DNA of 64,000 nucleotides from Sphingopyxis sp. (GCF_019459305.1 NZ_JAIBES010000066.1:1-64000), one strand, 5' to 3'; positions 43,191 through 52,775 are shown, numbered from the stretch's first letter. Numbers and translations are program-made. The notes: generated by a model not told the origin, from the letters alone.

Positions 43191-43955
43191 TTGCGCATCC
43201 TCCTCACCAACGACGACGGCTACCACGCGCCCGGCCTCGCTATTCTCGAAACAATCGCGCGTCAGCTAAGCGACGACATCTGGGTCTGCGCGCCCGCCGA
43301 GGAGCAGTCGGGCGCCGGTCACTCGCTCACCCTGTCACGTCCCGTCCGCATCCGCCAGCATGACGAACGGCGCTTCTCGTGCAGCGGGACGCCCACTGAT
43401 TCGGTGATGATGGCGATCGGTAAGCTCATGCCCGACAAGCCCGACCTGATCCTGTCGGGCGTCAACCGCGGCGCCAACCTGGGCGACGACATCACTTATT
43501 CGGGCACCGTATCGGCGGCGATCGAAGGCGCGCTCGCGGGCATTCCTTCGATCGCGCTCAGCCAGGTCTATGCCAAGGAAGGCATGGGTGACACTGTCCC
43601 CTTCGCCCCCGCCGAAACCTGGGGCGTACAAGTGCTGCGTCCGCTGCTCGCCATGGCCATGCCGCCGCGCACGCTGATCAACATCAACTTCCCCGCGATC
43701 CCAGCCGCCGAGGTGCAGGGCATCCGCGTCACCCGCCAGGGTTTCCACGATTATGGCCGTGGCTCGATCGTCGAAGGCACCGACCCTCGCGGCTATCGCT
43801 ATTACTGGTTCGGCCTGCACGGCATCGAACACAGCCTCGCGCACGACAGCGACCTCGAGGCGATCGACGATAATTTCATCTCGGTCACCCCGCTCCATCT
43901 TGACCTGACGCATGACGCGTCGCTGGCGGCGTTGCGGAGTGCTTACGCGGTGTAA
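43191..43955 (+). CDS. surE: 5'-nucleotidase SurE
   Basis: SurE (254 residues) is a metal-dependent nucleotidase acting on nucleoside monophosphates, linked to stationary-phase survival. The metal-binding Asp8-Asp9 lie in LLTNDDGYHAPGL, with the SGVNRGANLGDDITYSGTVSAA loop and GTPTDSV. It uses a TTG start at 43191 with GAGAGAAAGA upstream. surE is followed by an NlpD-like gene, the widely kept surE-pcm-nlpD context without pcm. Confidence 0.94.
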   Translation: MRILLTNDDGYHAPGLAILETIARQLSDDIWVCAPAEEQSGAGHSLTLSRPVRIRQHDERRFSCSGTPTDSVMMAIGKLMPDKPDLILSGVNRGANLGDDITYSGTVSAAIEGALAGIPSIALSQVYAKEGMGDTVPFAPAETWGVQVLRPLLAMAMPPRTLININFPAIPAAEVQGIRVTRQGFHDYGRGSIVEGTDPRGYRYYWFGLHGIEHSLAHDSDLEAIDDNFISVTPLHLDLTHDASLAALRSAYAV

Positions 43956-43957
43956 GA

Positions 43958-44050
43958 CGTCGCCTCCGCGAAGACGAGGGCCGCCTGTCGATTGACGCGG
44001 CGACGAAGGCATTTGGCCTCGCGCGGCCCCCGCCTACTCGGGGGCGACGG
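43958..44050. repeat. REP-like inverted repeat, family A, copy 4
   Basis: Left arm 43958-43985 (CGTCGCCTCCGCGAAGACGA...) and right arm 44021-44050 (GCGGCCCCCGCCTACTCGGG...). It fills the gap between surE and the LysM/M23 gene and begins within three bases of the surE stop. Confidence 0.6.
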
Positions 44051-44094
44051 CTCTGAGTCTAGCCACCGCTCGCTTCCTTTGGCAATAGCGGCGC

Positions 44095-45177
44095 GTGGGG
44101 GAAATCAGACATCATGTCGGAGTTATGCTGGGCGCCATGCTGCTTGCCGGTTGCATCCCCGCGGCCCCTGTCCCGCCGTCACGACCCGTCGCGCCGACAA
44201 CCGCTCCGCTCCCCTCCCAGCACAGCTTCGACTTTGAACGGCGACCGATGAGCAACGTCGTCGGCGGCGACGCGCGGCCGACGTGGACGCTCAAACCCGT
44301 GATCAGCAATGCGGTGCGCGTGACCGCAGGCGCCTACACCGTCCGCCCCGGCGACACGCTGCGCGCGATCGGCGAAATGAGCGGCGCGGGGTCCGAAGCA
44401 CTTGCACTCGAAAACGACCTCACCCCGCCCTTCACCCTGCACCCCGGCCAACAGCTTCGTATCCCCGCCGGCCTGTACCACCGCGTCGGCGCGGGTGAGA
44501 CCGGGATCAGCATCGCGCGCGCCTACGGCGCAGAATGGGGTGAGATCATCACGTTCAACGCGCTCGCGGACCCCTATATATTGCGCGTCGGCCAGCAGCT
44601 GCGCCCGCCGTCCGATGCGCGCGCTTCGCTGCCCGGCCCCATCAACGTCGGCGCCCGCGCCGCGGACTTTACCCTCGACATCGACGACATCGTCACCGGC
44701 AGTCAGCCCGCGCTCGCCGAAAGCAGCCGTCCGACCGCGGGCAACGCCGCGCCGCACCAGCCGGTGACCACCGCCATCGCCGCACCAGCCGCCTTCACCG
44801 GTCGCTTTGCCTGGCCACTCAACGGCCCGATCCTCGCACGCTTCGGCCCGCTCGCACCGGGCAAGGTCAGCGACGGGATCAATATCGCCGCCGCCGCGGG
44901 CACCCCGATCCGCGCCACGGCCGATGGTTTGGTCGCCTATGCGGGCGAGCAGATCGGCGTCTATGGCGGCTTGGTCCTGATCAACCATGGCGGCGGCTGG
45001 GTCAGCGCCTATGCCCATGCAGCGAAAATCGACGTGCAGCGCGGTCAGGCGGTGCGGACAGGCGACGTCATCGGCCGCGCCGGGGCGACCGGCCAGGTCC
45101 AGACGTCGCAACTCCATTTCCAGCTGCGCAAAAATCGCATACCGATTGATCCGATGAAACAATTGCCGCCCCGATGA
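44095..45177 (+). CDS. LysM and degenerate LytM (M23) domain lipoprotein, NlpD/EnvC-like
   Basis: A 360-residue lipoprotein (MLLAGC box near residue 20) with two LysM-type peptidoglycan-binding repeats (YTVRPGDTLRAIGEM at about 80 and HRVGAGETGISIARAYG at about 128) and a C-terminal LytM domain. The zinc ligands of active M23 peptidases are lost: HxGxD is replaced by DGIN and HLH by QLH. That pattern matches EnvC and NlpD, which activate N-acetylmuramoyl-L-alanine amidases during division and do not cut peptidoglycan themselves. It is downstream of surE. The GTG at 44095 is preferred over ATG 44125 because a basic n-region is then present, but neither has a good Shine-Dalgarno. Confidence 0.85.
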   Translation: MGEIRHHVGVMLGAMLLAGCIPAAPVPPSRPVAPTTAPLPSQHSFDFERRPMSNVVGGDARPTWTLKPVISNAVRVTAGAYTVRPGDTLRAIGEMSGAGSEALALENDLTPPFTLHPGQQLRIPAGLYHRVGAGETGISIARAYGAEWGEIITFNALADPYILRVGQQLRPPSDARASLPGPINVGARAADFTLDIDDIVTGSQPALAESSRPTAGNAAPHQPVTTAIAAPAAFTGRFAWPLNGPILARFGPLAPGKVSDGINIAAAAGTPIRATADGLVAYAGEQIGVYGGLVLINHGGGWVSAYAHAAKIDVQRGQAVRTGDVIGRAGATGQVQTSQLHFQLRKNRIPIDPMKQLPPR

Positions 45178-46241
45178 GCGACCACAAACCGTCCAAGCTG
45201 AAACCGCAGCACCGCTTTCAGCCGCTGCGCCGCGCCAGCAAATGGCCGGTGTGGGCCGATGTTGGCGCACGGCTTTCGCTTGCCTTCTTTCTGATCGGTA
45301 TCGTCGTGCTCGTTCACTGGATCGATCGCGAAGGATTGGTCGACCATTACGACGGCCATGTCAGCTTTCTCGACGTCGTCTATTTCACAATGATCTCGGT
45401 GACGACGACGGGGTTCGGCGATATCGCGCCGATTTCGAACCGATCGCGCTTGATCGAGGCGGTAATCGTCACCCCGATCCGCATCGCGGTGCTGTTTATC
45501 TTTGTCGGCACCGCCTATAATTTCGTCCTCAAACGCACATGGGAAAAATGGCGCATGGCCCGCATCCAGGCACAGCTCACCGACCATATCGTCGTCCTTG
45601 GCTTTGGCGTCAGCGGCAGCGAAGCCGTCAAGGAACTGATCGCGCGCGGCACCGATCCGGCGTGCATCGTCGTCATCGACCAGTCAGCGTCGCGGATCGA
45701 AGAGGCCGAGGCGATGGGCTGTAACGTGCTGCAGGGCGACGCATCGAACGACGACACGCTGATCGACGTCCATATCGGACGGGCGCAGGCGGTGCTGGTG
45801 TCGGCGGGCCGCGACGACAGCTCGATCCTCATGGTCCTGACCGTTCGCCACCTCTCACCCAAAGTGCCGATCAGCGTCGTCATTCGTGCGCAGGACAATG
45901 AAGTCCTCGCACGGCAGGCAGGCGCGAATAATGTCATCAATCCGGTCAGCTTCACCGGGCTTTTGCTTGCCGGATCGGCGCAGGGGGCGCATGTCGCCGA
46001 CTATATGGCTGACCTTGCCAGCATCGGCGGGCGCGTCCAACTGCGCGAACGGCCGGTCGTCGCCACCGAAATCGGGCGCAGTATCGACCAGCTCGCCAAC
46101 GAAGGCCGCGGCCTGCGCATCTATCGCGGCGGCAAACCCTACGGCTTTTGGGAACCCGAAGCGCAAAATCTCGAACCCGGCGACCTGATCGTCGAGGTCA
46201 TCCGCTGCGAAGAGTGCGAAGCAGACGTCGACGGCGACTAA
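45174..46241 (+). CDS. Potassium channel with TrkA-N (RCK) domain
   Basis: A 355-residue membrane channel. Two transmembrane helices (about 31-50 and 94-116) flank the pore loop with selectivity filter TTGFGD at 78-83. The cytoplasmic RCK part begins HIVVLGFGVSGSEAV (139-152), a Rossmann GxGxxG-type nucleotide-binding loop, and continues with VVIDQ, NVLQGDASND and a TrkA-C-like end. The layout is that of MthK/Kch channels. It overlaps the NlpD-like gene by four bases, so the two may be co-translated. Confidence 0.9.
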   Translation: MSDHKPSKLKPQHRFQPLRRASKWPVWADVGARLSLAFFLIGIVVLVHWIDREGLVDHYDGHVSFLDVVYFTMISVTTTGFGDIAPISNRSRLIEAVIVTPIRIAVLFIFVGTAYNFVLKRTWEKWRMARIQAQLTDHIVVLGFGVSGSEAVKELIARGTDPACIVVIDQSASRIEEAEAMGCNVLQGDASNDDTLIDVHIGRAQAVLVSAGRDDSSILMVLTVRHLSPKVPISVVIRAQDNEVLARQAGANNVINPVSFTGLLLAGSAQGAHVADYMADLASIGGRVQLRERPVVATEIGRSIDQLANEGRGLRIYRGGKPYGFWEPEAQNLEPGDLIVEVIRCEECEADVDGD

Positions 46242-46567
46242 CCCCGCCAGTATATCCAGCCCGCCCACAGCCAGCCAATGATCAGCAACCCACCGCCGAT
46301 CGGTGTCACCGCACCCAGCCAGCGCGGCGCGCCGAGCGCCATCGCATAGAGCGTCACTGCAAAAATCGCCGCTCCAACCAGCAACATGATCGCCGGGCCG
46401 CGCGCAACGCCCATGATCGCCAGCGCGGCGACCGCGTGGATCAGCTGGTACATCCCGCCGGTGCGCAGCCATTCAGCCTCCTGCTGCCCAGCCGCGCCAT
46501 GCGCGCCGAACGCCCCCGCCGCCACCGCAATCGCCGCCGAAACTGCCGCAAATATGCCTATGCTCAT
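46238..46567 (-). CDS. DUF423 family membrane protein
   Basis: A 109-residue inner-membrane protein with about four helices and the DUF423 signature AAGAFGAHG near the start and YQLIHAVAALA. The family's function is not established. It overlaps the end of the K+-channel gene by four bases on the opposite strand. Confidence 0.88.
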   Translation of the reverse strand: MSIGIFAAVSAAIAVAAGAFGAHGAAGQQEAEWLRTGGMYQLIHAVAALAIMGVARGPAIMLLVGAAIFAVTLYAMALGAPRWLGAVTPIGGGLLIIGWLWAGWIYWRG

Positions 46568-46636
46568 CCGTTACCCTATCCGCTTGCAATGCCGCGCCAA
46601 TCGGCCAAGCTGTAAACCGATGACAGGGAGAAGGCG

Positions 46637-47344
46637 ATGCCCCGCGAGATACCGCTGCCCACTGGATTGAAACCGCCGAGCCGCCGCGCGCAGCTCGGCG
46701 AACTCACGCTGCCGTTCGACATGCTGCGCTATGGTCTGTCGGGCTATCATCTCATCGGCGCCCCGCGTGGCGACGGCCGCCCCGTCGCCCTGCTCCCCGG
46801 CTATGGCGCGTCCGAGCTCTCGATGCGCCCTTTGGAGGCGTATCTGCGTCACCTCGGCTATCATGTCCGCGACTGGGGCATGGGCCGCAATCAGGGCCGC
46901 GTCGCCGCCGACGTCGAACGCTTCGCGGCGCAGGCGGCCGAATGGGTCAAGACCGACGGCGCCCCGCTCTCCCTGATCGGCTGGAGCCTCGGCGGCGTCA
47001 TCGCCCGCGAAAGCGCGCGCGCTTATCCCGAACTGGTCCGCGAGGTCATCACCATGGGCACCCCGATCATCGGCGGCCCCAAATATACCGCGCTCGCGCA
47101 GCGCTTCGCCGGGCGGGATTTCGACGCAATCGAGCGCGAGATCCACGCGCGCAACCTGAAAGGGCTGACACAGCCGCTGACCGTCATCTACTCTGACCGG
47201 GACGGCATCGTCGGGCCGGATATCGCCGTCGACACTTACAACGACCAGGCGCGGAATATCAAAGTCGACAGCACGCATCTGGGTTTGGGGATCAATCCGA
47301 AGGTTTGGCGGATTGTCGCCGATACGCTGGCGGGGGCAAACTAG
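46637..47344 (+). CDS. Alpha/beta hydrolase, lipase/esterase-like
   Basis: A 235-residue serine hydrolase of the alpha/beta fold: LLPGYGASE (oxyanion region), nucleophile elbow GWSLGG with Ser117, a probable acid in SDRDGIVG and the His in DSTHLG. The Ser nucleophile makes an esterase or acyltransferase more likely than a dehalogenase. It has no clear signal peptide. A repeat follows it before rimO. Confidence 0.8.
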   Translation: MPREIPLPTGLKPPSRRAQLGELTLPFDMLRYGLSGYHLIGAPRGDGRPVALLPGYGASELSMRPLEAYLRHLGYHVRDWGMGRNQGRVAADVERFAAQAAEWVKTDGAPLSLIGWSLGGVIARESARAYPELVREVITMGTPIIGGPKYTALAQRFAGRDFDAIEREIHARNLKGLTQPLTVIYSDRDGIVGPDIAVDTYNDQARNIKVDSTHLGLGINPKVWRIVADTLAGAN

Positions 47345-47348
47345 AACC

Positions 47349-47465
47349 GCTCCCCTTCAGGGGAGGGGCAGCGAGACTTGGTTCGGCTAAGCCGGACCAA
47401 GTCGCAGCGGAGTGGGCCTATGGCCGCATACCCCACCCCAACCCCTCCCCTGAAGGGAAGGGGCT
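47349..47465. repeat. REP-like inverted repeat, family F, copy 2
   Basis: An outer inverted repeat of CCCCTTCAGGGGAGGGG type (47352-47368 and about 47443-47461) encloses an inner stem, CTTGGTTCGGCT/AAGCCGGACCAAG, flanked by CAGCGAGA and GTCGCAGCGG. It lies between the hydrolase and rimO. Copy 1 at 37625 has the inner part only. Confidence 0.7.
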
Positions 47466-47513
47466 TAGGACAGGTGACAAACCCCAAAAAATCCCCTATG
47501 CGCGCCCGCAATC

Positions 47514-48884
47514 ATGACAGTCAAAACCCTCCCCTCCCAGCCGAAGGTCGGCATGGTTTCGCTCGGCTGCCCCAAGGCACTCGTCGACAGCGAACGGATT
47601 CTGACCAAGCTGCGCGCCGACGGTTACGGCCTGTCGCCCGATTATGCGGGCGCCGACGTCGTGCTCGTCAACACCTGCGGCTTCCTCGACTCGGCGAAGG
47701 AAGAAAGCCTCGAGGCGATCGGCGAAGCGATGGCCGAGAATGGCCGCGTCATCGTCACCGGCTGCATGGGCAATGAAGCCGACGTCATCCGCGCGCGCTT
47801 TCCGAATGTGCTCGCGGTCACCGGCGCACACCAGTACGAACAGGTCGTCGACGCCGTCCACGAGGCCGCGCCGCCGACCCAGGGCCCATTCGTCGATCTG
47901 GTTCCCGAAGGCGGCTTGAAACTGACGCCGCGCCACTACAGCTATCTGAAGATCAGCGAAGGCTGCAACCACAGCTGCTCCTTCTGCATCATTCCCGATC
48001 TGCGCGGCAAACTCGTCAGCCGCCGCATCGACGCGGTGCTGCGCGAGGCCGAAAAGCTCGTCGCGGCGGGAACCAAAGAGCTACTGGTGATCAGCCAGGA
48101 CACTTCGGCTTACGGCGTCGACACCCGCCACGACCCGCGCCAGTGGAAGGGCCGCGAAGTCCGTGCCCATATGACCGACCTCGCACGCGAACTCGGCCAG
48201 CTCCAGACCAGCGAAGGCCGCGCCCCGTGGGTGCGCCTCCACTATGTCTATCCCTACCCCCACGTCGACGCGGTGATCCCGCTGATGGCCGAGGGACTGC
48301 TGACCCCCTATCTCGACATCCCCTTCCAGCACGCCAGCCCGAGCGTCCTCAAGCGCATGAAGCGCCCTGCGAACGAAGCGAAGGTGCTCGAACGGCTCAA
48401 GAACTGGCGCGCTATCGCCCCCGACATCGCGATCCGCTCCAGCTTCGTCGTCGGCTTCCCCGGTGAGACCGAAGCCGATTTCCAATATCTGCTCGACTGG
48501 CTCGACGAAGCCGAGCTCGACCGCGTCGGCGCCTTCCGCTTCGAACCCGTCGCGGGCGCGCAGGCGAATGCGCTCGACGATCAGGTTCCCGAAGAGGTCA
48601 AGGAAGAACGCTACCAGCGGATCATGGAAAAAACCGCGGCGATCAGCGCCGCGAAGCTCGAAGCCAAAATCGGCCGCACGCTGCCGGTGATCATCGACGA
48701 AGTCGGCGAAGCCGACGAAGACGGCAGCATCGGTGCCACCGGGCGGTCACAGGCCGACGCGCCTGAGATCGACGGCCATGTCTATCTCCGCGACGTCGCT
48801 GCGACGTTGAAAGCCGGCGATATCGTCGATGTCGCGATCGAGGATGCTGACGAGCATGATCTGTTCGGAGTCATCGCCGCCTGA
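47514..48884 (+). CDS. rimO: Ribosomal protein S12 methylthiotransferase RimO
   Basis: RimO (456 residues) adds a methylthio group to an aspartate of ribosomal protein S12. It has both Fe-S clusters: the N-terminal UPF0004 domain with Cys19, Cys55 and Cys84 ([20 protein letters not shown]) and the radical SAM motif Cys151-x3-Cys155-x2-Cys158 ([10 protein letters not shown]). A TRAM domain ends the protein. The SLGCPKNLVD-type start distinguishes RimO from MiaB. It begins at ATG 47514. Confidence 0.96.
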   Translation: MTVKTLPSQPKVGMVSLGCPKALVDSERILTKLRADGYGLSPDYAGADVVLVNTCGFLDSAKEESLEAIGEAMAENGRVIVTGCMGNEADVIRARFPNVLAVTGAHQYEQVVDAVHEAAPPTQGPFVDLVPEGGLKLTPRHYSYLKISEGCNHSCSFCIIPDLRGKLVSRRIDAVLREAEKLVAAGTKELLVISQDTSAYGVDTRHDPRQWKGREVRAHMTDLARELGQLQTSEGRAPWVRLHYVYPYPHVDAVIPLMAEGLLTPYLDIPFQHASPSVLKRMKRPANEAKVLERLKNWRAIAPDIAIRSSFVVGFPGETEADFQYLLDWLDEAELDRVGAFRFEPVAGAQANALDDQVPEEVKEERYQRIMEKTAAISAAKLEAKIGRTLPVIIDEVGEADEDGSIGATGRSQADAPEIDGHVYLRDVAATLKAGDIVDVAIEDADEHDLFGVIAA

Positions 48885-48953
48885 ACCGTCGATTTGTTGG
48901 AACGAGCTTAACCGATTGGGGTTACCGCAGGATCATCTATCGGGGGCTGAAAT

Positions 48954-50432
48954 ATGCGGGCGATCAATTCATTGGCCGTAACGATCGCAGCGGTGGTCAC
49001 GCTCGCCGCCTGCGACCGCAAGGTCGCCGTCGACCCCCCGCCTCGCGCCACCGACAAAGCGCCCTCCCCCACGCAAACCTCGCTGATTGCGGTGCCGATC
49101 AACGCCGATACCACCGCGCTCAAACGGGCGCTCGAGCGCGCGGTGCCAAAAACGCTGTGGACGATCAACCGGCGCGAACGCGCGTGTGTCAAGCCGCAGC
49201 AGGTCAAGGTCTTTGGCAAGGAGGTCGAGGTCACGCCGCCCATCGCCTGCACGATCGTCGGGCGGGTGACGCGCGGGCCGCTGCGGCTGCGCGGCGTGGG
49301 TGACGAGATTATCGTCGATGTGCCGCTGAGCGCCACGATCGCGGCGCGCGACGTCGGCGGGGTGCTCAAGGGCGAGACCGCGACCGGTGCCGCGATGGCG
49401 CATGCGCGGGTCAAAATCGACATCACCCCCGACTGGCGCACCCGCGGCACGGCGCGGATCAGCTATGGCTGGACCAAAGCGCCGGGGATCGATTTCCTCG
49501 GCAAGCGCATCACCTTTACCGACGAGGCCGACGCCAAGCTGAAGCCTGTCGTCCGCGGCGTAGAGCGCGAGGTGAACCGCGAAATCGCGCGGATCGACAT
49601 CCGCCAGCAGGCGTCGGAGGTGTGGCGGCAGAGCTTCACCGCGCTCGAGCTCAATCGCGACAAGCCGCCGGTGTGGATGCGCGTCACGCCGCAGCGCATC
49701 CTCTATGGCGGATACCGCATGGAGGGGCGGCAGATGCGGCTGAACCTCGGGCTAGAGGCGATTACCGAAACCTTTGTTTCGGGTCGCCCGGCCGACCCCA
49801 CGCCAACTCCATTGCCGAACATGGTTCGCGAAGCGCCGACGCCGCATCTCGACGTGCGGGTTCCGGTGCTCGCCGATTATTCGCAACTTCAGCCCGTGGT
49901 CGATCGTGCGTTGCTCAAACGGTCGGCGCGGCCGTTTGTCTTGCCTAAAGTCGGACCGATGACGGTCAAGTTCGGCAAATCGACGATCTATGGCGCGCCC
50001 GACGGGCGCATCGCCTTGGGTGTCGATGTCGCCATGCGTCTGGCGGACCGCAGCGGCCAGCCGACCCAAGGACGCATCTGGATGACGGCGGTTCCCAACA
50101 ACAAACCCGGCTCGGCCGAGGTGCATTTCACCAATCTGTCGATCAGCGGCGACACCGACGGGGTCGGGGGCGACCTGCTGATCACGCTCGGCCAGAACCC
50201 GGGGTTTGCCCCGCTGATCGCCGATGCCCTGACGCAGAACTTCGCGCGCGACCTGGGTGAACTACAGGGCAAGATCAAGCGCGCGGTCGATCAACGGCGC
50301 GAGGGGGCCTTCGTCATACGTACCCGGGTCGATGGCTTCGAGATTGGTCAGATCAAGGCCTATGGCAACGGTCTGTACCTGCCGGTGCGGATGGTCGGCG
50401 GGGCGAGCGTCGATTACCGCCCCGCAAAATGA
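48954..50432 (+). CDS. DUF4403 family lipoprotein
   Basis: A 492-residue probable outer- or inner-membrane lipoprotein; the signal ends in LAAC with Cys20. The remainder is mostly beta-strand with TSLIAVPINADTTALKRALE near the start and a repeated LxxQPVVDRALL region, consistent with DUF4403, whose members resemble lipid-binding TULIP-type proteins. The function is unknown. It lies between rimO (70 bases upstream) and the convergent phosphate-transporter gene. Confidence 0.8.
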   Translation: MRAINSLAVTIAAVVTLAACDRKVAVDPPPRATDKAPSPTQTSLIAVPINADTTALKRALERAVPKTLWTINRRERACVKPQQVKVFGKEVEVTPPIACTIVGRVTRGPLRLRGVGDEIIVDVPLSATIAARDVGGVLKGETATGAAMAHARVKIDITPDWRTRGTARISYGWTKAPGIDFLGKRITFTDEADAKLKPVVRGVEREVNREIARIDIRQQASEVWRQSFTALELNRDKPPVWMRVTPQRILYGGYRMEGRQMRLNLGLEAITETFVSGRPADPTPTPLPNMVREAPTPHLDVRVPVLADYSQLQPVVDRALLKRSARPFVLPKVGPMTVKFGKSTIYGAPDGRIALGVDVAMRLADRSGQPTQGRIWMTAVPNNKPGSAEVHFTNLSISGDTDGVGGDLLITLGQNPGFAPLIADALTQNFARDLGELQGKIKRAVDQRREGAFVIRTRVDGFEIGQIKAYGNGLYLPVRMVGGASVDYRPAK

Positions 50433-51446
50433 TCAGAATAGCCGCGTGATCCCATAGAAGGCCGCCGCGACGATCGCGCTCGCCGGAATGGTGATAAACC
50501 ACGCCGCAACCACATTGCTGGCCACGCCCCAGCGCACCGCGCTCGCGCGGCGCACGACGCCGGCGCCTATGATGCTGCCGGTTATGGTGTGCGTCGTTGA
50601 CACCGGAATGCCGAGCAGGCTGGCAGTAAACACCATGATCGACCCGCCGGTCGACGCGGCAAAGCCCTGATGGTGCGACAGCTTGGTGATCCGCCCGCCC
50701 ATCGTCTCGATGATCTTCCACCCGCCCGACAATGTGCCGAGCGCGATGGCGACGTAGCAGCTGAACGCCACCCAATGCGGAACGTGAAACTCGCCCTGTA
50801 AATAGCCGGTGGAATAGAGCAGCACGGCAATGATCCCCATCGTCTTTTGCGCATCGTTGAGCCCGTGACTGACCGAATAAGCCGCAGACGACAGCAGGTG
50901 GAGGCGGCGAAACGTCTTCTCGGCGAATCTGGCGGTGGCGCGGTGTAGCGCCCAGCTACTGACCAGCATCACCAGCATCGCCAGCAACATGCCGAGCATC
51001 GGCGACAGGAAGATTGCGATAACGGTCTTATTGAGGCCCGTCCATTCGATCCCCTCAAAACCCGTATGGGCCACGCCCGCCCCGACGATCCCGCCCACCA
51101 GCGCGTGGCTCGACGACGACGGGATGCCTTTCAGCCAAGTGACGATGTTCCAGAACATCGCGCCCACCAGCGCCCCGAACACCACCGCAGGGGTCACCAG
51201 ATCCTTGTCGATGATCCCCTTGCCGATCGTTTCGGCGACCTTGTGCAATTCGGGGAAGATGATCGACAGAAAGTAAGCGGCGAAGTTGAAGAAGGCGGCA
51301 AAGATTACCGCCTGCACCGGGCGTAGCAGCCGCGTTGCCACGACGGTCGCGATGCTGTTCGCCGCGTCATGCAGTCCGTTCAGGAAATCGAACGCCAGTG
51401 CCAGAATGACCAGGCCGACGAGAAGCGGGAAAGCGAGTTCGTGCAT
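50433..51446 (-). CDS. PiT family inorganic phosphate transporter
   Basis: A low-affinity phosphate:H+ or phosphate:metal symporter of 337 residues and about ten helices. The family signatures are GLHDAANSIATVVATRLL (residues 25-42) and its internal repeat GLNDAQKTMGI, with PVSTTHTITGSI matching the second half of the second motif. It starts at ATG 51446, 15 bases after the stop of the NUDIX-DUF47 gene, and is convergent with the DUF4403 gene. A DUF47 protein is the usual partner of PiT. Confidence 0.92.
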   Translation of the reverse strand: MHELAFPLLVGLVILALAFDFLNGLHDAANSIATVVATRLLRPVQAVIFAAFFNFAAYFLSIIFPELHKVAETIGKGIIDKDLVTPAVVFGALVGAMFWNIVTWLKGIPSSSSHALVGGIVGAGVAHTGFEGIEWTGLNKTVIAIFLSPMLGMLLAMLVMLVSSWALHRATARFAEKTFRRLHLLSSAAYSVSHGLNDAQKTMGIIAVLLYSTGYLQGEFHVPHWVAFSCYVAIALGTLSGGWKIIETMGGRITKLSHHQGFAASTGGSIMVFTASLLGIPVSTTHTITGSIIGAGVVRRASAVRWGVASNVVAAWFITIPASAIVAAAFYGITRLF

Positions 51447-51461
51447 GGTTTGCGCCCCCGC

Positions 51462-52586
51462 TTATGCGTGGTCGATGACCAGGCCGTCGATCTCGTTCGC
51501 GACATCTTCGAAACTGTCGGTGACGCGTTCGAGGTGGCGGTAGAGTTCACGCCCGATCAGGAAGCGGGCGCTGTTCGATTGCCCATGTTCCTTGAACAGG
51601 CGCTTGAGGCCCGCTGCGTGGATTTCGTCGGCATGGCCTTCCATCCGCACCAGCCGCTCGGTCAGCTCATGAAGGCGCGTCGCATTGCCAGAAATATTGC
51701 GGAGCAGCGGCAGCGCCTCCGCGGTCAGCCGCGCGGCGTCGACGATGATGCCGCCGATGTCGCGCATTTCGGGTTCGAATTCGGTAACGTCGTACAGATC
51801 GACGGCGCCCGCCGTCTTTTGCATCTCGTCGATCGCATCGTCCATCGACGCGATCAGGTCGGTGATCGCGCTGCGGTCGAACGGGGTCAGGAAGGTGCGG
51901 CGCACTGTCTGCAAGACTTCGCGGGTGATCGCGTCGGCGTCATGTTCGCGCTCGATGATTTCCTGGACATGGTCGGCCATGCCCTCACCGCCCTGCAGCA
52001 TCCGCGACAAGGCATTCGCGCCTGCAACGAGCGTCGCGGCGTGGCTTTCGAACAATTCAAAGAAATTTCCCTGTCGCGGCAGCAATCGCTGAAACCATGC
52101 GAACATTCGGCTTACCCCTGCTTTCTCTGCAACATTCTGAACGGCGCTGCGCGGCGCGGCGACAGCGCGAAAACCGCCGTCGCCAAACGAGCGGATCAGC
52201 GCCTGCAAATCGGGCTCTTCAACCGCCAAGGCGGCCTCACGGAACGAGAACCACTTGCGCTCGCGTTCGTCCATTTCCTTCCACTCGGCGAGCTCATTCG
52301 TCACCGCCAGCGGAAATACTTCGACATTGTACATGATGGCCGCGCCGTTCGCGCGGCGCTTGCGATATTCATAGCTGCCGATCGGGGTCGGGCATACCGC
52401 CCCGGTGACGCCGGCCTCTTCCTCGGCTTCGACAGCCGCGGCAGCGTGGCGGGTCATCCCCGACAGTGGATTGCCTTTCGGAACCACCCAGCGCTTCGTC
52501 TCGCGTGAGGTGATCAGCAGGATTTCGGTCGGGCCGTCCTGCGCAGGTCCGCCGAATCGATAAGGGAGGACAGCGATCTGACGCAC
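51462..52586 (-). CDS. NUDIX hydrolase fused to a DUF47 (PhoU-like) phosphate-transport accessory protein
   Basis: A single 374-residue frame joins two domains usually encoded separately. Residues about 1-130 form a NUDIX domain (ITSRETKRWVVPKGNP, then the NUDIX box end AAAAVEAEEEAGVTG), close to the diphosphoinositol-polyphosphate/diadenosine-polyphosphate hydrolase group. Residues about 161-374 are a DUF47/PhoU-like helical domain starting MFAWFQRLLPRQGNFFELFE, as in proteins that partner PiT. An internal ATG at 52106 with AGGGG upstream (about nine bases) could also produce the DUF47 part alone. The PiT gene begins 15 bases downstream, so the three activities are co-expressed. Confidence 0.85.
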   Translation of the reverse strand: MRQIAVLPYRFGGPAQDGPTEILLITSRETKRWVVPKGNPLSGMTRHAAAAVEAEEEAGVTGAVCPTPIGSYEYRKRRANGAAIMYNVEVFPLAVTNELAEWKEMDERERKWFSFREAALAVEEPDLQALIRSFGDGGFRAVAAPRSAVQNVAEKAGVSRMFAWFQRLLPRQGNFFELFESHAATLVAGANALSRMLQGGEGMADHVQEIIEREHDADAITREVLQTVRRTFLTPFDRSAITDLIASMDDAIDEMQKTAGAVDLYDVTEFEPEMRDIGGIIVDAARLTAEALPLLRNISGNATRLHELTERLVRMEGHADEIHAAGLKRLFKEHGQSNSARFLIGRELYRHLERVTDSFEDVANEIDGLVIDHA

Positions 52587-52775
52587 AAACTCGACCTTTT
52601 TTGCTGGAATTTCATGGCCGCGACGGACCGAGGTGACAAAAGCGTTACGCCTCTATGACAATATTATGACAGCGACAAGCGGGCTTCGTCGCCGCGCCGC
52701 TTTCCGTAAACGTCAATTCGATTGCAAAATGCAACGCGGTGCGTAAGCTGGCGTCAAACATAGTCGGGAGACAGG

